From CAVONV01 sp963697355 (GTDB lineage Bacteria; Acidobacteriota; Vicinamibacteria; Marinacidobacterales; DATDRI01): a DNA stretch of 64,000 nt. The DNA lies in assembly GCA_963697355.1 (NCBI GenBank), contig CAVONV010000011.1, positions 1 through 64,000 of the forward strand, read 5' to 3'. A program made the translations under genes and the position numbers. Shown here piece after piece: positions 1-7,967 of the stretch (positions within the stretch are counted from its first letter, which is position 1; each line of letters begins with the position of its first letter). Under the pieces are notes generated by a model. That model was not told the origin of the DNA. It made no database searches and saw only the letters and a program-made list of their open reading frames with translations.

Positions 1-499
1 CGAAGGCCCGCTCCAGGGGCGCCAGTGCCATGGCGAGGAATGTCGTAGAGCAATTGGGATTGGTCACGATGAAACCCCGCGGATGGAATCTCCTCGTCCT
101 GGACTGATTCCGAACGAGATCCATGTGGTCGGCATTGACTTCGGGTATGAGCAGAGGCACGTCAGATGCCATACGGTGATTTCGCGCGTTGGAAAACACA
201 GGCACACCACTTGCAGCCCACGCGAGCTCGATATCTTCGGCCACCGTCGCACTCAGCGCCGAAAACGCGAGATCCACCTGCTTGCGAGGGGAAACGTTCC
301 CTACCGGCATTCGAGCAAGCCTCTCCGGCATTGCCGAGGATTGCTGCCAACGACAAGCCTCGCCGTAGGTCTTTCCCTCGGAGCGTTCCGACGCCGCAAG
401 AAGGGCAACCTCGAACCAAGGATGCCGAGCCAGAATCTCGACGAATTTCTGCCCAACCGCTCCGGTCGCACCGATAATAGCCACCTTCAGATTCTTCAT
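1..499 (-). CDS. asd: Aspartate-semialdehyde dehydrogenase, C-terminus cut by window edge
   Basis: NADPH-dependent reduction of aspartyl phosphate to aspartate semialdehyde, the branch point to lysine/diaminopimelate, threonine and methionine; cytoplasmic. Translating from the ATG at 499 gives MKNLKVAIIGATGAVGQKF, a Rossmann nucleotide-binding start, then a SNARNHRM segment, an IPEVN motif and the catalytic cysteine in TNPNCSTT near residue 150. The SNARNHRM/NPNCST signature is that of the archaeal/fungal-type enzyme rather than the E. coli type. The stop codon lies beyond position 1, so about half the protein is seen. It follows a frameshifted M20 peptidase gene by 22 bases on the same strand, so the two probably share a transcript. 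Family assignment is firm; the subtype is an inference. Confidence 0.9.
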   Translation of the reverse strand, partial: MKNLKVAIIGATGAVGQKFVEILARHPWFEVALLAASERSEGKTYGEACRWQQSSAMPERLARMPVGNVSPRKQVDLAFSALSATVAEDIELAWAASGVPVFSNARNHRMASDVPLLIPEVNADHMDLVRNQSRTRRFHPRGFIVTNPNCSTTFLAMALAPLERAF

Positions 500-521
500 C
501 TTCTCCATCCCGATGACATCT

Positions 522-1542
522 CTATTCTCCGTTCAGGCTTAGGAGCGTCTCGACGACTCGACAGTAGATCTCTACCGATTCCCTCAATGCTCCCTTACCG
601 ATCTTTTCGTGATCGGTATGAGCCTCTTCAATTGATCCGGGTCCAATGAGCAGGGGCTCTCCGAAATTCTCCAATGAAGGGATGTCCGTTCCGAAAGAGA
701 CCGACAGGGTCTCGAAACCTGGAAGCGTTCTACAGAACACTGCATCATTTTTGGAGATGACCTCGTAACTGAGATTCGGGTCATCTCCCAACAGCCGCTC
801 CAATTTGCATTGGACGATGGATACTTCGCCTACCACGCGCACGTATATCCGCGCTTCGGCCGCCGCGGGTACGACATTTGCGGCGACACCCCCAACCAAG
901 GTACCGATATTAACGGTGGCAGAATCCGAGCACTCCACTATCGCCCCAATCCTCTGACCGGATTCTATTCAAAGTGTTTATCAGTCGGTCGACCGCAGAG
1001 TCTCCTAGTTCTGGATATGCAGAATGGGCCGACTTGCCCTTCGCCCTCAAGACGAACTTGAAACTCCCCTTGTGTCCAACAGCTAGTTGATTGTCAGTGG
1101 GCTCACCGACAACGACATATCGGGAGCCGATCTCGAGACGATTGGCGAATTTGGCCCCGAGGCTATCCAATTCCTCACCGACGACAAAAAGAAGAGCCAC
1201 CCGGTCCAGGCCTTCGGCTTTCAGGCGCTCGGCGGCCACGATCATGGCGCCCATGATCCCCTTTGCATCACAAGCACCACGACCATGAATATGGGACTCA
1301 TCCTCGGAGCTTGGGTAAAAGGGAGGAACCGTATCGAGGTGTGTGCAGAAAACAATCTCAGGATCTGACTCCTGACTCGCTTTCGCATAAATGTTGAATC
1401 GACCCTTTTCGACCTCCTGCAAAGTCGGCCAAAAGCCAGCGTTTTCGAGATGCTCGGCAATGAAAAGGCCGACCGGACCTTCCTCGCCAGTAACCGAGGG
1501 AATGTCAATGAGTTGCCGAACTAACTTAAACAGCGATTTCAT
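522..1542 (-). pseudogene. M20 family deacylase (DapE/ArgE-like), frameshifted
   Basis: Zinc-dependent amidohydrolase of the DapE/ArgE/LysK group. The first frame (1542 down to about 910, ATG start) carries the metal ligands: His68 and Asp70 in CTHLDTVPP, Asp92 in GRGACDAKG, the catalytic pair Glu123-Glu124 in VGEELDS and Glu147 in VGEPTD. The second frame (about 938 down to 522) continues the dimerisation and C-terminal part from SATVNIGTLVGG to the last metal-ligand His in EEAHTDHEK. The frames join around 922-945 if one base is removed, so the gene is complete apart from that shift. Its position just before asd favours a role in diaminopimelate/lysine synthesis (DapE or LysK), but ArgE-type activity cannot be excluded. 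It may be a real pseudogene or an assembly indel. Confidence 0.8.
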
Positions 1543-1619
1543 TTGAGAAACTCGAAAACTCAGAATGAGGCGCTCGTACGAGTATGCGATTTTGATGTGG
1601 TGGCAACTGAGCCGCGCGA

Positions 1620-1648
1620 ATACTAGGAGCTGTATTCAAATAGCGCAA
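1620..1648 (-). promoter_or_regulatory. Candidate sigma-70 promoter for the M20-asd pair
   Basis: Reading the minus strand, TTGCGC (1643-1648) and TAGTAT (1620-1625) are separated by exactly 17 bases, about 75 bases upstream of the M20 start. Four of six bases match in each hexamer. No experimental support. Confidence 0.35.
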
Positions 1649-1687
1649 TGAAGATCTGTCGGGTTCTGGGTCCCTTCTTGAGGGCGA

Positions 1688-2267
1688 CTACTCCTTGGTC
1701 GCGGAACCTAGCATGACGGTCCTGCCTTCCGGATCCGTCGTTGTGATGACACGGTGCCCCCAGGGCATTTCTTGAGGTGGTCCCATGAAAGCCACCCCTT
1801 TGGCCACCAAGGTCGCAAAGACTTTGTCCACATCTTTCACGACAAAGTACAGAGTGGGTTCGCGGGGAGGCGGTTGGTCCCCCTTCATCTGAGGATGAGG
1901 CGGCATGAAACCCAAACTGGATTCAGGAGTAACATGGACGACGAGATAGTTCAGAATCTGGGTCCTGTTGCTCCGTACGAAAGCCGAGAACATCCCCATA
2001 AAATTTCCTCGCCTGCTCTAGCTTGTAGGTTAGAAAGTCGATGTGCTGGTTGACCAGATTAATGTTGTTCGGGAACTCACTGGCGCCGGCTCTGACCTCC
2101 TTTGATGAGGCTTTTTTGGCCCTTTTCTTGCTCGTGCTCTTGGGTCTTGCGGTACTCTTAGCGGCCGCTTTCTTCTTCGCGACCTTTTTTGTGCCCTGTT
2201 TGCTTTTTTTCGGTGATTTGGCCGTCGTTTTCCTGGCCGCCTTCTTGAAGGACTTCTTCTTGGCCAT
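1688..2267 (-). pseudogene. Histone-H1-like Lys/Ala tail fused to a VOC (glyoxalase) domain, frameshifted
   Basis: The first ~60 residues are almost only Lys, Ala, Ser, Thr and Arg (AKKK, KKVAKKKAAAKS, TSKKRAKKA), like bacterial H1-type DNA-binding tails. A VOC/glyoxalase fold follows: QHIDFLTYKLEQARKFYGDV, then LNYLVVHVTPESSLGFM and a C-terminal VAKGVAFMGPP...ITTTDPEGRTVML. The VOC domain is split between two frames that meet near 1957; removing one base gives a continuous DPDLNYLVV join. The ATG at 2267 is preferred over the one at 2270 because AGGAGG lies five bases upstream of it. The fusion suggests a DNA-associated VOC protein, but the substrate is unknown. It is either a recent pseudogene or an assembly indel. 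Confidence 0.7.
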
Positions 2268-2725
2268 CATGCCCTCCTACCCCGACTGTAGGTCCCAGCT
2301 AGTGGATATAGGCCCTCGAGGCCCATGAGCCGCCAATCCAATACGAAATCTCTTATATATCACATTTATAAGAAACAATGTCTGCCCCAATCCATAACAT
2401 CGCCCCAACCTACTCATTACAAATGTGTTAACCCTCCATGTTTTTTCATTCCTCTTGCCCTCCTAGAACAATACGCTCGAATTCGACGAACTCACATGGC
2501 CTTCCGCTGGTTGCGGCCAAAACCGACCGGGACGCTCCGACGGCAACACCTGTTTGGCGTACCGGATTAGCCGTCGTTCTCAAATAGATATCAGAAATAA
2601 CGACGGAGACACATGGAGGAAGAGGAGACCCCTTTTTCGGGGCAATAGTGGAACAATGGCGTTTGAAATCGGAATCGAATTCGCTCGCTTCTATTTGTGG
2701 TATCGACTATCAGGATTCATCGATT
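2268..2725. other. Intergenic region without a supported gene
   Basis: 458 bases between the VOC gene start and the fabF stop. The left half is AT-rich. A perfect 8-base inverted repeat (CCGTCGTT at 2571-2578, AACGACGG at 2599-2606) has a 20-base loop and no T-run, so it is not a standard terminator. Short plus-strand frames here (2325-2570, 2554-2745) show no domain, Shine-Dalgarno or coding character. It may hold the promoter of the VOC gene. Confidence 0.5.
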
Positions 2726-3967
2726 TCAATCGGAGTACCTTTTGAAGAGAATTGAAGCGTTGGTGCCACCGAATCCAAAGGAATTGGACAGAGCGTACTC
2801 CAGCTCGGCTCTTCTCGACTCATTGGGCACATAGTCCAGGTCGCAGTCCGGGTCAGGGATCTCGTAGTTGATGGTCGGAGGGAGTATCTGCTCTTTGACG
2901 GCAAGGGCGGATATTCCCGCTTCCAGTCCGCCCGAGCCTCCAAGCAAATGGCCTGTCATGGACTTCGTAGAACTTATTGGCAGACGATAGGCATGGTCGC
3001 CGAACACCTTTTTTATGGCCGTCGTCTCGGTTCGATCGTTGTATTCGGTTGAGGTACCATGAGCGTTGATGTACCCGACCTTCTCGGGTTGTACGCCTGC
3101 ATCATCCAAAGCCTGCTTCATGACACGGACGGCGCCATCCCCGTCGGGTGACGGCGCCGTAATGTGGTACGCATCCGACGTCATGCCATACCCAACGATT
3201 TCAGCATAGATGGAAGCTCCCCTGTCGAGAGCATGTTCGAGACTCTCCATCACAAGAATGCCGGAACCTTCACCCACCACGAAACCATCACGTTCATTGT
3301 CAAAGGGACGCGATGCTCTCTCGGGCTCATCGTTCCTGCGCGAGAGAGCGCGCATCGCAGCAAATCCCCCGATTCCCATGGGTGTAATTGCCGCTTCGGC
3401 ACCTCCCGCAATCATGGCGTCCGCCTGACCACGTTGAACAATCTTGAAAGCATCGCCCACGGCATGGGAGCTCGCGGAACAGGCTGTGGCGGACGCGCAG
3501 TTCGGGCCCTTTGCACCAAAACGAATCGACACATGCCCTGAGGCCAGGTTGATGATCGTTGCTGGAATGAAGAAGGGTGAGATTTTGCGCGGTCCTCCCT
3601 TCAACAGTGCTTCGTGCTCACGCTCGATCGTGGCAAATCCACCTATCCCCGAGCCGATGTATACGCCGACTCGGGGACCGTTCTCGGGAGTCACCTTTAG
3701 TCCAGAATCCTCCACGGCAAAGCTTGAAGCTGCCAGAGCGTAATGGATGAAAACATCCATCTTCCTGGCTTCCTTCTTGTCTAGGAACCGAAGCGGATCA
3801 AAATCCTTGACTTCACCGGCGATGCGGCTACTGAAGTCCGATGCATCGAAATGGGTTATGGGTCCAATTCCACATCTACCTTCCAGCAGAGCATCCCAGG
3901 TCTCCCTGGTTCCGATACCTACAGCCGAGACCAAGCCAACCCCGGTCACAACGACTCTTCTATTCAA
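2726..3967 (-). CDS. fabF: 3-oxoacyl-ACP synthase II
   Basis: Condenses malonyl-ACP with acyl-ACP in fatty acid elongation; cytoplasmic homodimer. The 413-residue length is normal for KAS II. The Cys-His-His catalytic triad is at Cys163 (SATACSASSH), His303 (NAHGTST) and His340 (KSMTGHLLG), the same numbers as in E. coli FabF, and the C-terminal NSFGFGGTN motif is present. It lies 54 bases after acpP in the order fabD-acpP-fabF, so it is probably the last gene of this fatty acid operon. fabG, which normally sits between fabD and acpP, is missing here. Assignment is very secure. Confidence 0.97.
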   Translation of the reverse strand: MNRRVVVTGVGLVSAVGIGTRETWDALLEGRCGIGPITHFDASDFSSRIAGEVKDFDPLRFLDKKEARKMDVFIHYALAASSFAVEDSGLKVTPENGPRVGVYIGSGIGGFATIEREHEALLKGGPRKISPFFIPATIINLASGHVSIRFGAKGPNCASATACSASSHAVGDAFKIVQRGQADAMIAGGAEAAITPMGIGGFAAMRALSRRNDEPERASRPFDNERDGFVVGEGSGILVMESLEHALDRGASIYAEIVGYGMTSDAYHITAPSPDGDGAVRVMKQALDDAGVQPEKVGYINAHGTSTEYNDRTETTAIKKVFGDHAYRLPISSTKSMTGHLLGGSGGLEAGISALAVKEQILPPTINYEIPDPDCDLDYVPNESRRAELEYALSNSFGFGGTNASILFKRYSD

Positions 3968-4021
3968 GCAGCTGCCTCCACACCTAGCGGGTTTCGAGAA
4001 CCTGAACTCGAAATCACCGAA

Positions 4022-4261
4022 CTACTTCGCGTGCGCTTCGATGTAGCTCATGGCCTCTTTGACACGGGTAATCTTCTCTGCGTCCTCGTCTGGAATCTCG
4101 ATTCCAAATTCCTCTTCTAGCCTCATGACGAGCTCAACTTGATCTAGCGAGTCAGCGCCTAGGTCTTCAACGAACGAAGCCTCGAGCGTCACTTCGTCTT
4201 TCTCCACGTTGAGCTGCTCAGCAACTATGTCGGTGACTTTGTTGATATCTACTTTGCTCAT
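4022..4261 (-). CDS. acpP: Acyl carrier protein
   Basis: Carries growing acyl chains on a 4'-phosphopantetheine arm for the fatty acid synthase. 79 residues, strongly acidic, with the attachment serine at Ser38 in the GADSLDQVEL motif and the expected helix-II acidic face. The start ATG is preceded by GAGGGAGGATTGA, a good ribosome site. It lies between fabD and fabF, its usual neighbours. Confidence 0.97.
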   Translation of the reverse strand: MSKVDINKVTDIVAEQLNVEKDEVTLEASFVEDLGADSLDQVELVMRLEEEFGIEIPDEDAEKITRVKEAMSYIEAHAK

Positions 4262-4334
4262 TCAATCCTCCCTCAAATTGGAATACACATCATAGCACCA
4301 CATGTTCCTACAACCATTTACATGTAGAACTCAC

Positions 4335-5282
4335 CTACGAGCTCGCCCGCTCGGGTATTTCCTCCAGAATCTTATCGACGCCCTCCGGCCCTTCCACATT
4401 AGCGACCCTTGCCTGCCTATCGATTTTGCGCACGAGTCCGGACAGCACCTTTCCGGGCCCCACTTCGATGAAGTAGGTCACTCCTTCCGTTGCCAGTCGC
4501 TGGATCGACTCCTCCCATCTTACGGGAGAGGCAACCTGCCGCACCAAACCATCACGTGCATCGCCACTTTCATCAATGGGTACAGCGTCTACATTGGTCA
4601 CCAATGGCATTTTCAAACTCGAGAACTCTGTCGCGGCCAAGTCTTCTCTAAGTTTCTCCGCGGCTGGTCTCATGAGCTGACAATGAAAAGGTGCGCTGAC
4701 CGGCAGCGGTATGACCCGCCGTGCGCCGTTTTCCTTCGCAAGAGCAGAAGCCCGTTCGACGGCCACCCGATGTCCTGCAATCACCACCTGCCCCGCGCCG
4801 TTGAAGTTGGCAGGTTCTACGACCTCTGTCTCCGCCGCTCGGATACAAATCTCTCCCACTTCGTCAGCAGATAGCCCCAAAATGGCGGCCATGGCACCGA
4901 CTCCCACAGGAACTGCTTCCTGCATGTATCGCCCTCGCTTGCGGACGAGAACGAGCGCATCCTCCAGCCGAAGAGATCCCGCTGACACTAGAGCGGAGTA
5001 CTCGCCTAGACTGTGTCCAGCGACGAAATCAGGCTCTAACCCCTTCGCAGCCAAAACCCTTTGTATGGCGATGCTGGTTGCCAATATTGCGGGCTGAGTG
5101 TTCTCTGTTAGCTTCAGTTCCTCTTCCGGCCCTTTGAAACACAGACTAGATAGCGAGAAACCCAGGGCCCGGTCGGCACGATCGAACACGTCCCCGGCCT
5201 CGGGATATATATCAGCAACGGACGCTCCCATCCCCGCATATTGCGATCCCTGACCCGGAAAAATGAAAGCCGTCTTGTTCAT
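4335..5282 (-). CDS. fabD: Malonyl-CoA:ACP transacylase
   Basis: Loads malonyl groups from CoA onto ACP. The 315-residue protein starts MNKTAFIFPGQGSQ. It contains the nucleophile Ser91 in GHSLGEYSAL, catalytic His200 in SAPFHCQLM and an oxyanion-loop GQGSQ. Downstream on the same strand are acpP (73-base gap) and fabF. Upstream, 267 bases separate it from rpmF, where many bacteria carry plsX and fabH; neither is present in this window. AAGGTAAGG precedes the ATG. Confidence 0.96.
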   Translation of the reverse strand: MNKTAFIFPGQGSQYAGMGASVADIYPEAGDVFDRADRALGFSLSSLCFKGPEEELKLTENTQPAILATSIAIQRVLAAKGLEPDFVAGHSLGEYSALVSAGSLRLEDALVLVRKRGRYMQEAVPVGVGAMAAILGLSADEVGEICIRAAETEVVEPANFNGAGQVVIAGHRVAVERASALAKENGARRVIPLPVSAPFHCQLMRPAAEKLREDLAATEFSSLKMPLVTNVDAVPIDESGDARDGLVRQVASPVRWEESIQRLATEGVTYFIEVGPGKVLSGLVRKIDRQARVANVEGPEGVDKILEEIPERASS

Positions 5283-5549
5283 TTACCTTACCTTTTGCAA
5301 CGCAATGCCACATCCGTCATCCGGCACGCCACAAGCCTGGATCTTTGAGCGTGTAGAACCCATGGCCCGTCTGATTGTGGGTGGGGCCGGACGACCGCCG
5401 AGACTATTTGCCCTCACCCTTGGCCTCCATCCCTCCACATGACCGACGAATCTCGAGGCTTCATTTCGCGGTCGTGAGAGTGCACTGGCGGTTCCTAACC
5501 TTAGGCGGGATTTTGTCTGAAGGACAGCTTCAAAACCCTTTGGGAGAAC

Positions 5550-5732
5550 CTAGAGATCCCTTCCCTCCATAACCTGCTTTTTCTTATAGTATCCACAGGC
5601 CGGACAGACCCGATGGGGAAGCTTTGGTTGATGACACTCGGGACACTCCGACAAAGACCTGGCGGAGAGCGCCTCGTGCGCTCGCCGCTTGTTGCGACGG
5701 CTCTTGGAATGGCGCCTTTTAGGATTAGCCAT
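5550..5732 (-). CDS. rpmF: Large ribosomal subunit protein bL32
   Basis: 60-residue basic ribosomal protein beginning MANPKRRHSKSRRNKRRAH. A zinc-ribbon of two CxxC pairs (CPECHQ and CPACGYY) shows that this is the zinc-binding C+ form rather than the zinc-free C- form used under zinc limitation. It lies directly downstream of yceD, the usual partner. A GGAGAAAAA ribosome site precedes the ATG. Confidence 0.97.
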   Translation of the reverse strand: MANPKRRHSKSRRNKRRAHEALSARSLSECPECHQPKLPHRVCPACGYYKKKQVMEGRDL

Positions 5733-5883
5733 TGCAGTTTTTCTCCTTCTGACCTCGAGAGCCGACGGATTAGCTCTTCACAGATTTAGTCGGCTTATTA
5801 TTCTCACTGATTTCCGTGCCGCATCACAGCATGATGCTCGCACACATAAAGCATGGGGAAACTCGTGCGCCCAACCATTCACG

Positions 5884-6417
5884 CTACGACTTCAAAAGCG
5901 TCTTGAGTGTCGCCAGCCTTGGATCCACCAAATCCTTTTCACAGTTACATTTAGAAAGGTTTAGGTTCGTGCCGCATTGAGAACATAGGCCTCGGCAGTC
6001 TTCCTTGCAGAGAGGTTTCATCGGAAGTGCCAGGTAGATCTGCTCCCAAACCATTTTGTTCATATCGATTTGGTCATCTCGATAAAAACCGACGGACATG
6101 TCTTCGTCCGTCAGCTGCCGCTCTTCGTCTTCACCGCCACCAGGACCGACATTTGCGGATTGAGGCAAATAAAGAAGATCGAGACCTTCATGAATGTCGA
6201 ATTCCAATGGTTCGAGGCAGCGACCGCAACTCATCTCGATTGCCGCATCCATTTCTCCGATCAAACAAATTCCGCCCTCATCTACGGGCGTGAGGCGCCC
6301 CGAAACTGCGACGCAATCGATCAATCGAACATCTGCCTGAGTTGCGAGCTTCGCCGACGGGATCTCGAGCTCAAACGAGAGCCCTTCCGGTGGCAACTGC
6401 TGCACATCAAGATACAT
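5884..6417 (-). CDS. YceD/DUF177 family protein
   Basis: 177 residues. DUF177 proteins are usually encoded just before rpmF and, in some bacteria and plastids, affect 23S rRNA accumulation. Visible features are a central CGRCLEPLE motif and a C-terminal cluster with PLCKEDCRGLCSQCGTNLN, a four-cysteine putative metal site typical of the family. A sigma-70-like promoter lies 27 bases upstream, so this is likely the first gene of the yceD-rpmF(-fabD-acpP-fabF) transcript. The molecular function remains poorly defined. Confidence 0.9.
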   Translation of the reverse strand: MYLDVQQLPPEGLSFELEIPSAKLATQADVRLIDCVAVSGRLTPVDEGGICLIGEMDAAIEMSCGRCLEPLEFDIHEGLDLLYLPQSANVGPGGGEDEERQLTDEDMSVGFYRDDQIDMNKMVWEQIYLALPMKPLCKEDCRGLCSQCGTNLNLSKCNCEKDLVDPRLATLKTLLKS

Positions 6418-6443
6418 TTCTTCTTCTTCAGGTCAAACGGGTA

Positions 6444-6471
6444 ATTATAGCACGCGGTTTTGGTGCGTCAA
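6444..6471 (-). promoter_or_regulatory. Sigma-70-like promoter for yceD-rpmF
   Basis: Minus strand TTGACG (6466-6471), 16-base spacer, perfect TATAAT (6444-6449), ending 27 bases before the yceD ATG. This is one of the best promoter matches in the window and implies a very short leader. Confidence 0.65.
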
Positions 6472-6534
6472 GATACCATCTTCGGCGGCAAACGAACAAA
6501 AAGAGAACAGAAGCTCCCCTGCTTTTCCGGCCGG

Positions 6535-6798
6535 CTACTCCTTCGACTCTTCTTCCTCAACGACCACATCAAGGTTGAGATAGTTGCCGAATTGACGCGA
6601 TCCACTGATCGTTGAAATGGCGTGCTTGAAGATCATCTGATCTACACCATTGTTTTCCATGATAATAGCGAATCGGTCAAAGTTCTTGATGCGACCCGTG
6701 AGCTTTGTCCCATTCACCAAATAGACAATGACGTTCAAGCGCTCTTTTCGCGCGTGGTTGAGAAAAGCGTCCTGAACGTTAGGGGGTTGTCTCTGCAT
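6535..6798 (-). CDS. hfq: RNA chaperone Hfq
   Basis: Sm-like hexameric RNA chaperone that mediates small RNA-mRNA pairing. 87 residues with the Sm1 motif (VYLVNGTKLTGRIKNFDRF) and an Sm2-like FKHAISTI carrying the Lys-His pair of the proximal U-binding pore; QDAFLNHARKE is the usual N-terminal helix. The C-terminal tail is short and acidic (VVVEEEESKE). It overlaps the end of miaA by 20 bases, the classic miaA-hfq arrangement, so translation is probably coupled. Confidence 0.97.
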   Translation of the reverse strand: MQRQPPNVQDAFLNHARKERLNVIVYLVNGTKLTGRIKNFDRFAIIMENNGVDQMIFKHAISTISGSRQFGNYLNLDVVVEEEESKE

Positions 6799-7777
6799 AA
6801 AGGGTCTCCTCCCCTTCTGAGCACTGATTGTTTCTCAAGGGATCGAGATGTAGACGGACGGCCCGGGCAACCTCGGGGTCGTCACCCCAACCCTCGAACC
6901 AGATCACGCTTTCTTCTTTTCTGAACCAGGTCATTTGTCTTTTGGCGTACTTGGTAGTCGCTTTGACGGTCAATGCCTGTGCTTCATCCCTGGAAATCTC
7001 ACCTAAGAGATATCGCCCAACTTCACGGTATCCGATGGCTTTGAATGCCGGCACTTCGGAACCATATTCGTTGAGAAGTCTCTCAACCTCGGCTATGAAT
7101 CCAGCATCGAACATCTCTCCGACTCGCCTCTCGATCCTAGCGACCAGCGCTTTGCGAGTTGGGGCAAGGCCGATCAAGACGAACCGGAATTCGTCCAAGG
7201 GACTCCGTCTTCGAAGCATCATCTCGCTCATGGTTGTGCGAGACTCCAGGGTCACTTCCAGTGCCCTCGTCAATCTCACGAGATCATTCGGATGAACTCG
7301 TTCCGCCGATAAAGGGTCGAGCCGCGCCAACATTCGGTGAACGAATGGCGTTCCCCGCCGTTCGGCCATGCCGTTGATCCTCGACCTGAGCTCCGGTGTC
7401 CGACCCGGCCCGTCGAAAAGTCCTTTTCTAAGAGCACGCATATAAAGACCGGTTCCACCGACGACGATGGGTAGCTTTCCACGTCGATTCAAATCTCGAA
7501 CCAAGGGTACGACTTCATCGAGGTAATCCGCGACGGAGAACTCTTGGTCAGGAACCACAATATCGAGCAAATAGTGAGGTATCTCCTCTTGGGTTTCGAG
7601 GCTCACCTTGCCGGTGCCGATATCTAGACCCCGGTAGACCTGCAAAGCGTCGCAACTGACGATTTCCCCATCAAAAGCCTTTGCAATAGAAACACCAAGC
7701 GCGCTCTTTCCGGTTCCCGTTGGGCCCACAACACCGACCACCAATGGGCTGCCGCGTTGGGTAGTGTCTTCTGACAT
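6779..7777 (-). CDS. miaA: tRNA dimethylallyltransferase
   Basis: Transfers a dimethylallyl group to N6 of A37 in tRNAs reading UNN codons. 332 residues with the P-loop VGPTGTGKSALG, the DALQVYRGLDIGTGK motif (usual form DSxQVYxxxDIGTAK, here Ala instead of Ser), a GGTGLYMRAL motif and a C-terminal TKYAKRQMTWFR. hfq follows with a 20-base overlap. A small coupled membrane-protein gene and a DUF4388 gene lie upstream on the same strand. Confidence 0.96.
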   Translation of the reverse strand: MSEDTTQRGSPLVVGVVGPTGTGKSALGVSIAKAFDGEIVSCDALQVYRGLDIGTGKVSLETQEEIPHYLLDIVVPDQEFSVADYLDEVVPLVRDLNRRGKLPIVVGGTGLYMRALRKGLFDGPGRTPELRSRINGMAERRGTPFVHRMLARLDPLSAERVHPNDLVRLTRALEVTLESRTTMSEMMLRRRSPLDEFRFVLIGLAPTRKALVARIERRVGEMFDAGFIAEVERLLNEYGSEVPAFKAIGYREVGRYLLGEISRDEAQALTVKATTKYAKRQMTWFRKEESVIWFEGWGDDPEVARAVRLHLDPLRNNQCSEGEETLYAETTP

Positions 7778-7814
7778 TCAGGTCTAGCTCGCAATCAATC
7801 CCTTGGTGACCCGC

Positions 7815-7967
7815 TCAAGGGGCAAGTAGACGGAACAAAGCGACGAGGAAAATCAAGGTGCCCAGCACTACAGCACCATAGATTTCTGATGCTTTCATGC
7901 GGGGAAAAGTCGTCTCAGTGAGCTCACAGGCACTTTCCTTTATCTTGTGAAGGAGGCGGCGTCTCAC
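7815..7967 (-). CDS. Small single-span membrane protein
   Basis: A 50-residue frame starting at a GTG whose bases overlap the stop of the upstream DUF4388 gene (GTGA, 4-base overlap), which implies translational coupling. It begins MRRRLLHKIKESACELTETT and ends with one hydrophobic helix, SEIYGAVVLGTLIFLVALF, followed by RLLAP. The basic N-terminus suggests an N-in topology. It is followed 37 bases later by miaA. No family is recognised. Support comes from the overlap and the clean transmembrane segment, so the call is moderate. Confidence 0.45.
   Translation of the reverse strand: MRRRLLHKIKESACELTETTFPRMKASEIYGAVVLGTLIFLVALFRLLAP

Noticed and set aside
2571..2606. 8-base inverted repeat considered as a terminator
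   Set aside because: Loop of 20 bases and no T-tract on either strand.
2325..2745. Two short plus-strand frames upstream of fabF's end
   Set aside because: No Shine-Dalgarno, no domain, overlap each other and the fabF end.
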